Source: Cyanobacteria bacterium FACHB-63 | Lineage (GTDB): Bacteria; Cyanobacteriota; Cyanobacteriia; Leptolyngbyales; Leptolyngbyaceae | Direction: 5' to 3' | Assembly (NCBI GenBank): GCA_014695255.1 | Contig: JACJNX010000046.1 | Coordinates: 62,001 to 126,000 of the forward strand | DNA length: 64,000 nt | Part shown: piece after piece, positions 17,875 to 27,145 of the stretch | Layout of the letters: each line of letters starts with the position of its first letter | Position numbering within the stretch: the stretch's first letter is position 1 | The notes under the pieces: model-generated | The model's database searches: none | The model's input: only the letters and a program-made list of their open reading frames with translations | What the model was told of the DNA's origin: nothing | Made by a program: the position numbers and the translations under genes

Positions 17875-20091
17875 TCAGTTTCCTTTGGGATGATCTTTTG
17901 CCACCTGTGCGACTCGTTGAGAAATCTCTGGATTATAGAGTCTTAGATAGTTCCAATAGTTACCTAACACAGACTTTACATATCCTCTCGTTTCAGAATA
18001 AGGAATCGCTTCGACAAATTCATCTGGATCTTGTGATTTCGCTTTACTCACCCATCCTGCCACTGCACCGGGTCCTGCATTGTAGCTAGCCACGGCTAAC
18101 ATCGAATTGTTGTCGTACTGCAAGTGTGTATAGTCTAGATACCAAGTTCCAAACTTGATATTTGTTTCAGGATCAGCAAGTTTGAACTGTTTAACTTTGA
18201 TGTTATTTGCAATGTATTCGCCTGTTTCGGGCATCACTTGCATTAATCCAACTGCACCCACACTAGATTTGATGTCTGGTTCAAAGCGCGATTCTTGTCG
18301 AATCAAAGCCGTTACTAACATCGGATTAAGTTGGCGCTGCTGTGACCAATTCTCGATCGTTTCTACATAAGGGAACGGATAAAGCGCTTGCCAGTACCCG
18401 ATCTGCTTTCTTAGCTCCTGATATTGGGCTTTATCTTCCGGCTTTTCACGATCGCGCAAACTTCCGACCATATAAAGCCCGTCGAGATTTTCCCCAACGC
18501 CCAAGCGCATCACACCATCGGTGAATTGTTCTGCGATCGAGGGTTGCACTCGATTCTGAAATTCGATCTGCCAATGTGACCAAGCATCGCGCTCTTGACC
18601 GAGTTGATAAAGTTCCTTGAGTGCGGGTGAACCTGCCGGAAGTTCTGGACGAGCAAGTGGCTTTTGCACTTGGGGATTCATCGATCGCACGGTGTTAAAG
18701 TCGCCGACCTTCCAACCGAGCATTGCTGCCGATCGCCAAGCGTAATAGGATTCTGGATGTTCGCTCAGGACTTTTTGAAACAGTTTTGCCGCTTGATCAT
18801 TGTTGCCGATTCGTTGCGCCCATTTTCCTGCCCAGAAGCCTGCTTCTGCCGCAATCTCGCTGGTGGAATTGTTGGTTAATACAGGTTCTGCCCACTGTTT
18901 TGCAAGCTTGATGTTTCCAGCTTTGGCGCTTTGTTGAGCGTAGTCCCAGCGCATCTCAGCCGCAGCATCCGAATTAGCATGTTGAGTCAGAACTAACTGC
19001 CGCATTTGTGCCGCCGTTTTAGTGCTTTTCATCTTGTCGAGCAGTTTCGACTTTTCGACTAAAGCCTCTGGCGCACGATCGGGGAAGTTTTGAATCACTT
19101 GATCGAGATAGGCGATCGCAGTTGGGGGAGTATCGGCTAATGCGGCTAATCGCGTCAACGCTAACCCTGCCTCCGGAGACTTGGGAAACTGCTGCACCAT
19201 TTGACGATAGCGTTCAACGGCTCCGGGTCTGCCGCTTAGATGCAGCCCTCGCGCCGATCGATATGCGGTCAGTGGAGTTTGAGGAGCGCGAGCATAGGCG
19301 ATCGCGCCTTTATCGTAAACTTGGTTCTCCCAGTAACCGAATGCGATCGCTTCCCAATCTTGTGGCTGTAATTGAGTGCCATACTGCGAAACGAGTTTAT
19401 CCAGTAGCTCAGTGTATCCATTGCTGCTTGTGCCGTATTTGGCAACAATTAGCAGTAAGGGAAGCTGCTTCGGATTCTGCTTAAGGCGAGTTTTGGCGAT
19501 TTCGATCGATCTTGGATGCGATGGAAATTGGGCTAACGCTTGATCCCAATATTGAGAATCTTTACGCCCTAAAGTGAAGAGGGCTTCTGCCGTAGCGGGT
19601 TCTTTGGGAAACTGTTTAACGACCGCTTGCAAGGTTTGCGCCGCTTCTTTCTGTTTGCCTGCAATTTCATACGCTTGGGCGCGTTTCATCCCAATTTGCG
19701 CCGCTAAAGCCGGATAGCTTTTCTCTAGATCTTTCAGTTGCTCTAGTGCTTTTTCACCTTGACCCTGAGCGATCAAATCGGTTGCCAATAAATACCGGGC
19801 ACGATCGCGCTCTAAAGTCGAACTAGCGCTTTGTGTCGCCTGCTTGAGCGCCCCAGCTCGCTCCGTCGCCGATTTTGTCACCAGTGGGCTAATCACCTGA
19901 CTCGGAGTTCCAATGCCACCCGATGCGGGAGCCGTTACTGACTGTAGCGAATTAACAACATTCGAGGGCACTTGCGAGACTTGCTGAAGTTTTTCGATCG
20001 GGATCAACGCACCCGCCGCGATGCCGATCGCTCCAACTCCAGTCGCTAGCACTAACCAAAACTTCCGCGCTTGAAACAGTGGCTTTCGCAT
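17875..20091 (-). CDS. slt: soluble lytic murein transglycosylase-like protein
   Basis: 738 residues. An N-terminal hydrophobic anchor or signal (FWLVLATGVGAIGIAAGALIP) is followed by a long alpha-superhelical region of TPR-like repeats (about residues 80-480, e.g. EALFTLGRKDSQYWDQALAQF), then the SLT catalytic domain from about residue 590. The catalytic glutamate is in ALIRQESRFEP, with the supporting GAVGLMQVMPETG, YNAGPGAV and the C-terminal IPYSETRGYVKSVLGNY typical of Slt70. It cleaves peptidoglycan glycan strands to form anhydromuropeptides during wall turnover. It is divergent from pepA. Confidence 0.92.
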   Translation of the reverse strand: MRKPLFQARKFWLVLATGVGAIGIAAGALIPIEKLQQVSQVPSNVVNSLQSVTAPASGGIGTPSQVISPLVTKSATERAGALKQATQSASSTLERDRARYLLATDLIAQGQGEKALEQLKDLEKSYPALAAQIGMKRAQAYEIAGKQKEAAQTLQAVVKQFPKEPATAEALFTLGRKDSQYWDQALAQFPSHPRSIEIAKTRLKQNPKQLPLLLIVAKYGTSSNGYTELLDKLVSQYGTQLQPQDWEAIAFGYWENQVYDKGAIAYARAPQTPLTAYRSARGLHLSGRPGAVERYRQMVQQFPKSPEAGLALTRLAALADTPPTAIAYLDQVIQNFPDRAPEALVEKSKLLDKMKSTKTAAQMRQLVLTQHANSDAAAEMRWDYAQQSAKAGNIKLAKQWAEPVLTNNSTSEIAAEAGFWAGKWAQRIGNNDQAAKLFQKVLSEHPESYYAWRSAAMLGWKVGDFNTVRSMNPQVQKPLARPELPAGSPALKELYQLGQERDAWSHWQIEFQNRVQPSIAEQFTDGVMRLGVGENLDGLYMVGSLRDREKPEDKAQYQELRKQIGYWQALYPFPYVETIENWSQQRQLNPMLVTALIRQESRFEPDIKSSVGAVGLMQVMPETGEYIANNIKVKQFKLADPETNIKFGTWYLDYTHLQYDNNSMLAVASYNAGPGAVAGWVSKAKSQDPDEFVEAIPYSETRGYVKSVLGNYWNYLRLYNPEISQRVAQVAKDHPKGN

Positions 20092-20323
20092 TGGAAAATC
20101 CAGAAAGAAGGGGCAAACTGTAAGCAGTTATAGCAAAGTTTTAATGATTCTGAAGCAATCAATTCAGCGAGGAGTGCGGAGATAGAGGCAAAGCTGCATC
20201 ATCTTTTGCAAAGGGAATAACGCCACCCGCCAGAAAATCGCTCCCGACTCTCGCCTCCCGACTCCCCACTTTTGATCGATACTGGAAAACAGACGTTAGA
20301 ACCCACTCTTAAGGGCGATTGGC

Positions 20324-21787
20324 ATGAATTTAACAGTCACGGGAACTCCCCTGCTCGAATGGTCAGGTGATGGCTTGGCGATCGGGCTATTTGAAGGCGC
20401 AGAATTGTCGAGCGATGTGGCAGCGCTTGACCAGAAATTATCCGGTGCGATCGCAGAATTAATCGCAGATGCTGAGTTCAAAGGCAAATCCGGCAGTACG
20501 GCATCGACTCGAATTGCAGGCAGCCCGATTCGGAAACTCCTCTTAGTAGGATTGGGTAAATCAGAGGCGTTCAATCCCGAAGCATTGCGGCGATCAGGTG
20601 CTGCGGCTGCCAAGTTAGCCAAGCGCGAACGCTGCAAAACGCTCGGTGTTACCCTTCCCCTTTGGAATGACGATGCAGCGGTAACTACCCAAGCGATCGT
20701 CGAAGGCATCGAACTGGGGCTTTACAAAGATGTGCGCTTTAAGTCAGAACCCGATGAAAACGGCAAGATCGACGCGATCGAACTGCTCGGTTTAGCCGGA
20801 CAAGAAGCGGCAATCGAAAAGGCTCGTCAAATCTGCTCTGGTGTATTTCTAGCGCGTGAACTGGTAGCGGCTCCAGCAAATTACGTCACTCCGGTCACAA
20901 TGGCAGAAACCGCACTGGCGATCGCGAATGAATACGGCTTAGAAATTCAAATCCTTGAAAAAGAAGATTGCGAAAAGCTGGGAATGGGCGCTTTTCTGGG
21001 TGTTGCTCAAGCGTCTGACCTGCCGCCGAAGTTCATTCACATCACCTACAAAACGCAAGGAACCCCGCGCAAGAAAGTGGCGATCATTGGTAAAGGTCTC
21101 ACGTTCGATTCCGGTGGCTTGAACATCAAAGGTGCGGGGAGCGGCATCGAAATGATGAAGACCGATATGGGGGGCGCGGGTGCAACCTTTGGAGCCGTTA
21201 AAGCGATCGCGCAACTGAAACCCGATGTCGAGGTGCATTTTATCTCGGCGGTGACGGAAAACATGATCAGTGGTCGAGCGATTCACCCCGGAGACATTCT
21301 CACGGCATCGAATGGCAAGACGATTGAAATCAACAACACTGATGCGGAGGGACGCTTAACGCTCGCCGATGCGTTGGTTTATGCAGAGAAATTGGGGGTA
21401 GATGCGATCGTCGATCTGGCAACGCTTACCGGAGCTTGTGTGATTGCGTTAGGCGATAACATTGCAGGCTTGTGGAGTCCGAACGATGAACTTGCCGATC
21501 AACTCCTGAAAGCAAGTGAGCAGTCAGGCGAAAAACTCTGGCGGATGCCGATGGAAGAGAAGTACTTTGAAAGTATGAAATCGGGCATTGCGGATATGAA
21601 GAACACCGGAGCGCGGGCAGGTGGCGCAATTTCAGCCGCACTGTTTCTCAAGCAGTATGTCAAAGAGACTGCTTGGGCGCACCTAGATGTGGCAGGTCCA
21701 GTTTGGACAGATAAAGAGAATGGCTACAACGGCTCAGGCGCAACAGGTTACGGTGTCAGACTCCTGGTAGATTGGGTGCTGAGCTAG
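20324..21787 (+). CDS. pepA: leucyl aminopeptidase (M17)
   Basis: 487 residues. Cytosolic zinc/manganese aminopeptidase that forms hexamers. The C-terminal catalytic domain has the M17 motifs: [15 protein letters not shown] (Lys and Asp ligands), [10 protein letters not shown], and the signature [14 protein letters not shown] that holds Asp/Glu ligands and the catalytic arginine. The N-terminal 150 residues are the macro-like regulatory domain. Length is normal. It may also bind DNA as in E. coli, but nothing here shows that. Confidence 0.95.
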   Translation: MNLTVTGTPLLEWSGDGLAIGLFEGAELSSDVAALDQKLSGAIAELIADAEFKGKSGSTASTRIAGSPIRKLLLVGLGKSEAFNPEALRRSGAAAAKLAKRERCKTLGVTLPLWNDDAAVTTQAIVEGIELGLYKDVRFKSEPDENGKIDAIELLGLAGQEAAIEKARQICSGVFLARELVAAPANYVTPVTMAETALAIANEYGLEIQILEKEDCEKLGMGAFLGVAQASDLPPKFIHITYKTQGTPRKKVAIIGKGLTFDSGGLNIKGAGSGIEMMKTDMGGAGATFGAVKAIAQLKPDVEVHFISAVTENMISGRAIHPGDILTASNGKTIEINNTDAEGRLTLADALVYAEKLGVDAIVDLATLTGACVIALGDNIAGLWSPNDELADQLLKASEQSGEKLWRMPMEEKYFESMKSGIADMKNTGARAGGAISAALFLKQYVKETAWAHLDVAGPVWTDKENGYNGSGATGYGVRLLVDWVLS

Positions 21788-22043
21788 GTTTAAAGCTCTG
21801 TAATTTGGGGATGTGCTCCCCTGAAAGCTAAACGGCGTTTGTCAGATCCGTTCCCGTGAGTCTGTCAACTGATTTGTGTGGGCGACGTGAAAGGTACGAA
21901 TTAAGGTGAGTACATTTTCATGTCGCACACAAACTAATTGCCAATCCTGCTTGCCTGATCGAATCTTCTTAATGCACTCTTCATGTCTGAAAAGTCTCCC
22001 AGAGCAAAATGCTAGAGTGTGAGACAGTTGACCCATCTGCCGT

Positions 22044-22790
22044 ATGTCGAAAAATCTCTTCACGACTTCAGAGCCATCCTCTACACCGATCGCAATTTCT
22101 CCAAATTCGCCCGTCGTGGGTTGGGGCATTGTCGCGATCGCGCTTGGACTTGCGATCGCGAGTCAATCGCTTCGTAAAAAACAGCATCAACCCGCACTCA
22201 ATCCCTATCAGCCTCTCCCTTTCACTCAACCGATGCAATGGCTCGGCTACGGCAAACAACTTGAAAACGCGAAAAATCTCGAAGGCGCGATCGCGGTTTA
22301 CGAGCAAGGCTTAAAACAATATCCGAACGATTTTCGACTGTGGCACGAACGCGGCTTAGCACTCGCAAAACATCAGCGCTTTGAAGCAGCCCTTGAAAGT
22401 TACGATCGCGCCTTCACGCTGCGCCCAGATTATCGAGATTTAGCGCACGAACGAGGCGATACGCTCCTACAGCTTGAACGGTACGAAGAAGCGATCGCAT
22501 CCCTTGATCAATATCTGCGATATGAACCGAATAGCGCTCATGTCTTAGCCGATCGTGGATATGCCTTGCATCAATTAGGGCGGTATGAAGAAGCGTTACG
22601 ATTATTAAACCAGGCAATCGATCGTGCATTCAACGATGCAAATTCACTTAACTATGCGCGGTACTATCAAATCGAATGCCTGCGAAAGCTGGGACAATTC
22701 AACGCAGCCCTACAAGCCTGTGAAGCCGCGATTAAGCAGAACCCTCAATTTCAAGCTCAGTACAAAGCAATTCAAGCTGAACTCGCGTAG
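22044..22790 (+). CDS. membrane-anchored TPR protein
   Basis: 248 residues. A single transmembrane helix (VVGWGIVAIALGLAIAS) after a short Ser/Pro leader is followed by five or so TPR units: AKNLEGAIAVYEQGLKQYPN, QRFEAALESYDRAFTLRPD, ERYEEAIASLDQYLRYEPN, GRYEEALRLLNQAIDRA and GQFNAALQACEAAIKQNP. TPR domains bind proteins; the partner is unknown. The gap before it (21788-22043) holds no convincing gene. A relic of uppP follows immediately at 22799. Confidence 0.8.
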   Translation: MSKNLFTTSEPSSTPIAISPNSPVVGWGIVAIALGLAIASQSLRKKQHQPALNPYQPLPFTQPMQWLGYGKQLENAKNLEGAIAVYEQGLKQYPNDFRLWHERGLALAKHQRFEAALESYDRAFTLRPDYRDLAHERGDTLLQLERYEEAIASLDQYLRYEPNSAHVLADRGYALHQLGRYEEALRLLNQAIDRAFNDANSLNYARYYQIECLRKLGQFNAALQACEAAIKQNPQFQAQYKAIQAELA

Positions 22791-22798
22791 ATGAGATT

Positions 22799-22930
22799 CG
22801 TTTATTTCTAATCGCAGCAATTTACAGACTGTTGCGCTATTTGGAGAAGCGATCGACTTGGATTTTTGTTTGGTATCGTTTAGGGATGGGAGCCTTGCTG
22901 GGAATCAGCGCTGGGTTTCTCAGAAATTAA
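22799..22930 (+). pseudogene. uppP: C-terminal remnant of undecaprenyl-diphosphatase (uppP/bacA)
   Basis: A 43-codon in-frame stretch reads LLRYLEKRSTWIFVWYRLG then MGALLGISAGFLRN and a stop. This matches the last transmembrane part of UppP enzymes, whose C-termini typically read RYL..HSTWVF.WYRLGLG followed by a hydrophobic tail. No start codon or upstream UppP body exists; the frame runs back into the 3' end of the TPR gene. It looks like the leftover of a deleted or displaced uppP copy. The identification rests on memory of the family motif, not on an alignment. Confidence 0.6.
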
Positions 22931-22949
22931 CGTGAACGAATGATGGCTC

Positions 22950-24053
22950 ATGACAAAGCAAGTTCTCATTCTCGGTGGCACGGGTCGAGTCGGCAGTAAA
23001 GTGGCAGCAGATCTGATTGCTCATACCGATGCAGAGATTACGATCGCTGGACGCAATTTACTTACAGGCGCACAGGTCAGTCAGCAACTGGGAGAACGAG
23101 TCAAATTTAGCGCGATCGATTTATCTGCGGCTGCGGTGTTAAAGGGTGCGATCGCGCAGTCAGATTTGGTAATTCACTGTGCGGGTCCGTTTCACTACCG
23201 GAATGCAAGCGTGCTGCAAATCTGTATTGATCAAGGTGTTAACTACATTGATGTCAGTGATCATCCTTCTTTCACTCGCAAAGCGCTGGCGTTTCGATCG
23301 AATGCTGAATCTGCTGACGTTACTGCAATTATTAACACAGGTATTTTCCCAGGTATTTCCAATAGCATGGTGCGACGTGATGTCGAACAGTTAGATCATG
23401 CAGAAAAAATTCATTTAAGTTATGTAGTTGCAGGTTCTGGTGGGGCGGGTATTACCGTGATGCGAACTACGTTTCTCGGATTGCAGCGACCGTTTGAGGC
23501 GTGGATCGGCGGAGACTGGCAAATGGTGAAGCCGTACAGCGATCGCGAAGTGGTCGAGTTTCCGCAATACGGTAAGGTCGGTGTTTACTGGTTTGATATG
23601 CCCGAAGCCTTCACGCTGCCGGATACCTTTCCGGTGAAAACGGTAATTACTAAGTTTGCAACGGTGCCCACGTTTTATAACTATCTCACCTGGAGTGTGG
23701 CGCGTTGGTGGCATCCAAGATTACTGCAAACGAAAGCAGTGATTGAATTTTTGTCTCATGTCAGCCACTTTATGACGGATGTTACCGATCGCGTTAGCGG
23801 AATTGGGGTAGCGATTCGATCGGAAGTCACCGGAGAAAAAGATGGTCGATCGGTGCGCTGTGTTTCAACCATGACGCATCCTGATACCGCAGTTTCCGCT
23901 GGAATTGGCACAGGCACAGTCGCGGAAATGCTGTTATCTGGTGAGTTGAAAAAACCGGGAGTTTGGGCGATCGAGCAAGCACTCCCGACAGAATTGTTCG
24001 AGCGAGCGATGCAAAATCGAGGAATCGAAATTCATCAGCAATTAATGGAGTAA
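22950..24053 (+). CDS. saccharopine dehydrogenase-family NAD(P)-binding oxidoreductase
   Basis: 367 residues. The N-terminal Rossmann fold has GGTGRVGSKVAADL at residues 9-22 and the acidic/arginine segment ITIAGRN, which favours NADP. The continuing motifs DLVIHCAGPFHYRN, GVNYIDVSDHPSF and INTGIFPGISNSMV match saccharopine dehydrogenase-like proteins in cyanobacteria and plants. The substrate is not known; these are not necessarily lysine-pathway enzymes. The 3' end overlaps the convergent tlyA gene by 12 bp. Confidence 0.82.
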   Translation: MTKQVLILGGTGRVGSKVAADLIAHTDAEITIAGRNLLTGAQVSQQLGERVKFSAIDLSAAAVLKGAIAQSDLVIHCAGPFHYRNASVLQICIDQGVNYIDVSDHPSFTRKALAFRSNAESADVTAIINTGIFPGISNSMVRRDVEQLDHAEKIHLSYVVAGSGGAGITVMRTTFLGLQRPFEAWIGGDWQMVKPYSDREVVEFPQYGKVGVYWFDMPEAFTLPDTFPVKTVITKFATVPTFYNYLTWSVARWWHPRLLQTKAVIEFLSHVSHFMTDVTDRVSGIGVAIRSEVTGEKDGRSVRCVSTMTHPDTAVSAGIGTGTVAEMLLSGELKKPGVWAIEQALPTELFERAMQNRGIEIHQQLME

Positions 24054-24857
24054 CGCTTTCTGAGCCGCTTGCACGGACTGTTTGACCTGCTCAGAATCTG
24101 GTGCTGTCGTTGTGGGTTCAGTTCTCAGCCAGAGCAAAAATTCAATGTTTCCCGCAGGACCTAACAGCGGAGACCAAGTCAATCCTTGATATTGCCAACC
24201 GATCGATCGTGCACTTTCTAACACCTGCACGATCGCGCCTGTTTGATCTTTGATGTCGCGCACTACACCTTTTTTGCCAATGAGATCGCGCCCCACCTCA
24301 AACTGAGGTTTTACCAGCAAAATCGCCTCTTTTGGCGACTGTAAAAGCTCCCACAGTGCAGGCAGAACTTTAGTCAGCGAAATAAATGAAACATCAACAA
24401 CGCCCAAATCAGGCATCGGTTGATCATTGGTGTACAACTCTTCCGGCTTCAGATGTCGAATATTCGTCCGCTCTCGCAACACGACACGCGGATCTTGACG
24501 CAAACTCCACGCCACTTGTCCGTAACCCACGTCAATTCCATAAACTTGTTTTGCCCCCGATTGCAGCAAGCAATCGGTAAAGCCACCCGTCGAGATGCCG
24601 CCATCAAGACAGAGACGATCGCTCACTTCAATCTGAAATTCCTGCAAGGCTTTACTAAGTTTTTCACCGCCCCGCGAGACAAACGGTGATTTCGCTCGAA
24701 TGTCGATCGTGGCATCGATCGCGACTTCAGTTCCAGGCTTATCAATCACTTGTTGATCCACTCGCACTTCGCCTGCCTGAATCAGTCGCTGTGCTTGTTG
24801 GCGCGAAGAGCAAAGCTCGCGATCGACTAAAAGTGTATCAAGCCGTTGTTTAGGCAT
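24042..24857 (-). CDS. tlyA: TlyA-family rRNA 2'-O-methyltransferase / hemolysin-like protein
   Basis: 271 residues. An N-terminal S4 RNA-binding domain (RLDTLLVDRELCSSRQQAQRL, VRVDQQVIDKPG) is joined to an FtsJ-like methyltransferase domain (LCLDGGISTGGFTDCLLQSG as the S-adenosylmethionine site, then DVSFISLTKVLPAL and LVKPQFEVGR). TlyA of mycobacteria methylates ribose in 16S and 23S rRNA; the older name hemolysin is misleading. Its end overlaps the + strand oxidoreductase gene by 12 bp. Confidence 0.9.
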   Translation of the reverse strand: MPKQRLDTLLVDRELCSSRQQAQRLIQAGEVRVDQQVIDKPGTEVAIDATIDIRAKSPFVSRGGEKLSKALQEFQIEVSDRLCLDGGISTGGFTDCLLQSGAKQVYGIDVGYGQVAWSLRQDPRVVLRERTNIRHLKPEELYTNDQPMPDLGVVDVSFISLTKVLPALWELLQSPKEAILLVKPQFEVGRDLIGKKGVVRDIKDQTGAIVQVLESARSIGWQYQGLTWSPLLGPAGNIEFLLWLRTEPTTTAPDSEQVKQSVQAAQKALLH

Positions 24858-25480
24858 TCCAATGTAGATCTAGCAGTGTGCTGTTATTATCGCTCGATCC
24901 CTGCTTTAAGTGATAAACCGGACTAGGGTGTTTATCTCCTCACTTTATTCCGGGGCGAGTCAGCAATAAATTGAGCCGATGCGTCGAACTCACGTTTGAT
25001 TAATACAGGATTGACTCAAATTCATTGGCTTTGATCAGTTTTTGTATTCCAGACTACTCTATGAAGAATATTCTTCTGAATTCAACTTAAATTGATCAGG
25101 TTTTCTGACTCGTTTCCGTAATATTTCGGAGAAACGATCAGAACTTTAAATCGGTTCAAAATACCACGGCAATTCTTCGGATCTAATTTCTAAAATAGGC
25201 TAATCTAGCTGTGCATCTCCGTGGAATTCCTAGTAGCTTACTTAAGCAAAAACCGACTACTATACTGCCTTAGCACCCTATCCCTTCTTCCGTACTGCCA
25301 CTGAAATTCAGCAAAAAAACGGACGTATTTCAATTCATAAACAAAGACGGGATAAAGCTCATAAAAAACAATGGAAAATATCCAGATTTGCTGCAAAAAA
25401 ACCAATTACTTCGATTAAAGTAGGTTGCAGTTGAGCATAGCTACATTCAGACCAATTGAAGACCCCAGCGTGATCTAAAA
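24858..25480. other. 623-bp AT-rich intergenic region before the sigma factor gene
   Basis: No coding frame, tRNA or recognised ncRNA is visible. The tract is clearly more AT-rich than its neighbours. It contains a GAAGAATATTCTTC palindrome near 25072, a short hairpin around 25107-25133 (CGTTTC...GAAACG) and a possible promoter at 25261. Such a long leader suggests extensive regulation of the downstream sigma gene. Confidence 0.6.
25238..25266 (+). promoter_or_regulatory. candidate promoter of the sigma factor gene
   Basis: TATACT at 25261-25266 is a good -10 element (5 of 6). TTACTT lies 17 bases upstream as a weak -35. Transcription from here would give a leader of about 205 bases before ATG 25481. 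Prediction only. Confidence 0.35.
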
Positions 25481-26470
25481 ATGGCAACCAAATTACCCAC
25501 TGACTCTTTCCCGATCGACTCAGTTGTAACCGAAAGCGATATCGATTTTTCTGAACTCGCATCGCTCGAAAACGAAGATCTTTCACCCGAAGGTTTGGCA
25601 AAATCGCTGAAGGGAAAAGCCAGCGAATATCTAGGATTGTCCGATGATTCGGTTGGAATGTTTTTGAGGGAAATGGCAAGATATCCGCTGCTGACTCAAG
25701 CCCAAGAAATCGAGTTGGCGCGAGAAATTACCAAAGGTGGAATGGTTGGAGAACGAGCAAAGCGAAAATTAGTTCGAGCCAATTTGCGCCTAGTCGTGTC
25801 TATTGCCAAAAAGTATCTCAATCGGGGCGTTCCTTTCTTAGATTTGATTCAAGAAGGAGCAATGGGCTTAATGAGAGCCGCAGAAAAATTTGACTACGAA
25901 CGCGGCTACAAGTTTTCAACCTATGCGTACTGGTGGATTCGCCAAGGAATTACCCGCGCCATTGCATCTCAATCTAGAACGGTTCGCTTGCCCGTTCACA
26001 TGGTCGAAAAGCTGAATCAAGTCCGCAAAGTGCGTCAACTGCTATCTCAAGAACTCGGTCGTAAACCGACAAAGAAAGAGCTAGCGGGTGCGCTCGATAT
26101 GGACGAGGATAAGTTAGAGCAGGTTCTAGACGTGAGCCAGCGCACCTTATCGCTTCATGCCTGGGTGGGACGCGATGAAGATACGGAACTGATGCAACTA
26201 ATCGAAGATGCGGATAATGTTGCGCCAAATGATAATTTAGACCACAAGCTCTTGACCGATCGACTCAACTCCGTGCTGGATCACCTCAGCGATCGGGAGC
26301 GCGAAATCATCAAACTGCGGTTTGGTCTCACCGATGGTCAACACTATACCTTGAGTGAGATTGGTCAGCTTTACGATCTCTCGCGTGAGCGAGTGCGGCA
26401 GATTCAGGCAAAAGCGATGAGAAAGCTGCGTCATCCTCGTCGCCAAGCCTTGCTGAAAGATTGGATGTGA
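25481..26470 (+). CDS. group 2 RNA polymerase sigma factor (SigB/C/D-like)
   Basis: 329 residues. It has regions 1.2 to 4.2 of sigma70: [17 protein letters not shown] (1.2), the region 2 core [35 protein letters not shown] and [24 protein letters not shown] (2.3-2.4), region 3, and region 4.2 [29 protein letters not shown]. The short acidic leader and the absence of a long region 1.1 mark it as a group 2, non-essential factor used in cyanobacteria for nutrient, light or stress responses. Which paralogue it is cannot be assigned by eye. Confidence 0.9.
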   Translation: MATKLPTDSFPIDSVVTESDIDFSELASLENEDLSPEGLAKSLKGKASEYLGLSDDSVGMFLREMARYPLLTQAQEIELAREITKGGMVGERAKRKLVRANLRLVVSIAKKYLNRGVPFLDLIQEGAMGLMRAAEKFDYERGYKFSTYAYWWIRQGITRAIASQSRTVRLPVHMVEKLNQVRKVRQLLSQELGRKPTKKELAGALDMDEDKLEQVLDVSQRTLSLHAWVGRDEDTELMQLIEDADNVAPNDNLDHKLLTDRLNSVLDHLSDREREIIKLRFGLTDGQHYTLSEIGQLYDLSRERVRQIQAKAMRKLRHPRRQALLKDWM

Positions 26471-26491
26471 TTAAAGCTTGTCGGTTGCTAT

Positions 26492-26529
26492 CAGCGATTC
26501 GTCTTCTTAGATGAGTCGCTGTTTTTTTT
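26492..26529 (+). terminator. Rho-independent terminator of the sigma factor gene
   Basis: A 12-bp stem with two G-U pairs (26492-26503 with 26510-26521) and a 6-base loop are followed by eight T, 22 bases after the stop. Confidence 0.92.
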
Positions 26530-26737
26530 ATTAACTTTTTTTACGTTAACTAACCTGAAAGAGTCTATGAAGCTACATTTCGTCTTGCATCAGAGCAAAA
26601 GAAGTATAAAATCCATTTTTGACTCAGTAAGCGTTCAAACCCAGGGTTCTACTAAATTTATTCGGTTAGTCCTTGCGGTAGAGGACTGTGAGATGTACGA
26701 ATCATTACACTCTTAGTCACATCAATTATTCCGTCCC

Positions 26738-27145
26738 ATGCTGTCTAGTGAGTGCAAAGTGTTGCGTGTTCTAATTGTCGATGATCATGAACTGACCCGT
26801 TTTAGCCTGAAGTTGGCACTCCAACGTCAGGAAGGAATCGAGCTAGTGGGTCTCGCTAGTAACGGACAAGAAGCCGTTGAAATGGCGAATCGTCATTGTC
26901 CAGACGTAATTGTTTTGGATTTGCAGATGCCTGTGATGGATGGGCTGAGCGCCTCAACTCAAATTAAGAGCGCTCATCCAAATATCAAAATTTTGGCGTA
27001 TTCTTCGCTCGAAGATCCCCAGACTGAGGTGATGCTGCAAACGGCGAAAGTCGATGCGTTTTGCAAGAAGGAAACCACGGTTCAAGATCTGATTGCGATC
27101 GTCAATGAACTTGGAGAACAAGCGAACCGCCCCCGCAGCTTCTAG
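26738..27145 (+). CDS. single-domain response regulator (receiver only)
   Basis: 135 residues, a complete CheY-like receiver with no output domain. Key residues: the acidic pair in LIVDDHELTR, the phospho-acceptor Asp in VIVLDLQMPVMDG, the Thr/Ser position in LAYSS and the Lys in FCKKET. The sequence is NarL-like (DHELTRFSLKLAL, IVGLASNGQEAVE type), suggesting it derives from a NarL regulator that lost its HTH. No histidine kinase is nearby. The last four bases overlap the convergent permease gene. Confidence 0.88.
   Translation: MLSSECKVLRVLIVDDHELTRFSLKLALQRQEGIELVGLASNGQEAVEMANRHCPDVIVLDLQMPVMDGLSASTQIKSAHPNIKILAYSSLEDPQTEVMLQTAKVDAFCKKETTVQDLIAIVNELGEQANRPRSF

Noticed and set aside
21842-22129. 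95-residue minus-strand ORF between pepA and the TPR gene
   Set aside because: Overlaps the 5' end of the TPR gene, no ribosome site and no family; its C-terminal half (QDWQLVCVRHENVLTLIRTF) looks protein-like, so a gene relic is possible but unsupported.
24042-24857. True hemolysin toxin
   Set aside because: S4 plus FtsJ domains with a SAM-binding site indicate an rRNA methyltransferase; the hemolysin name is historical.
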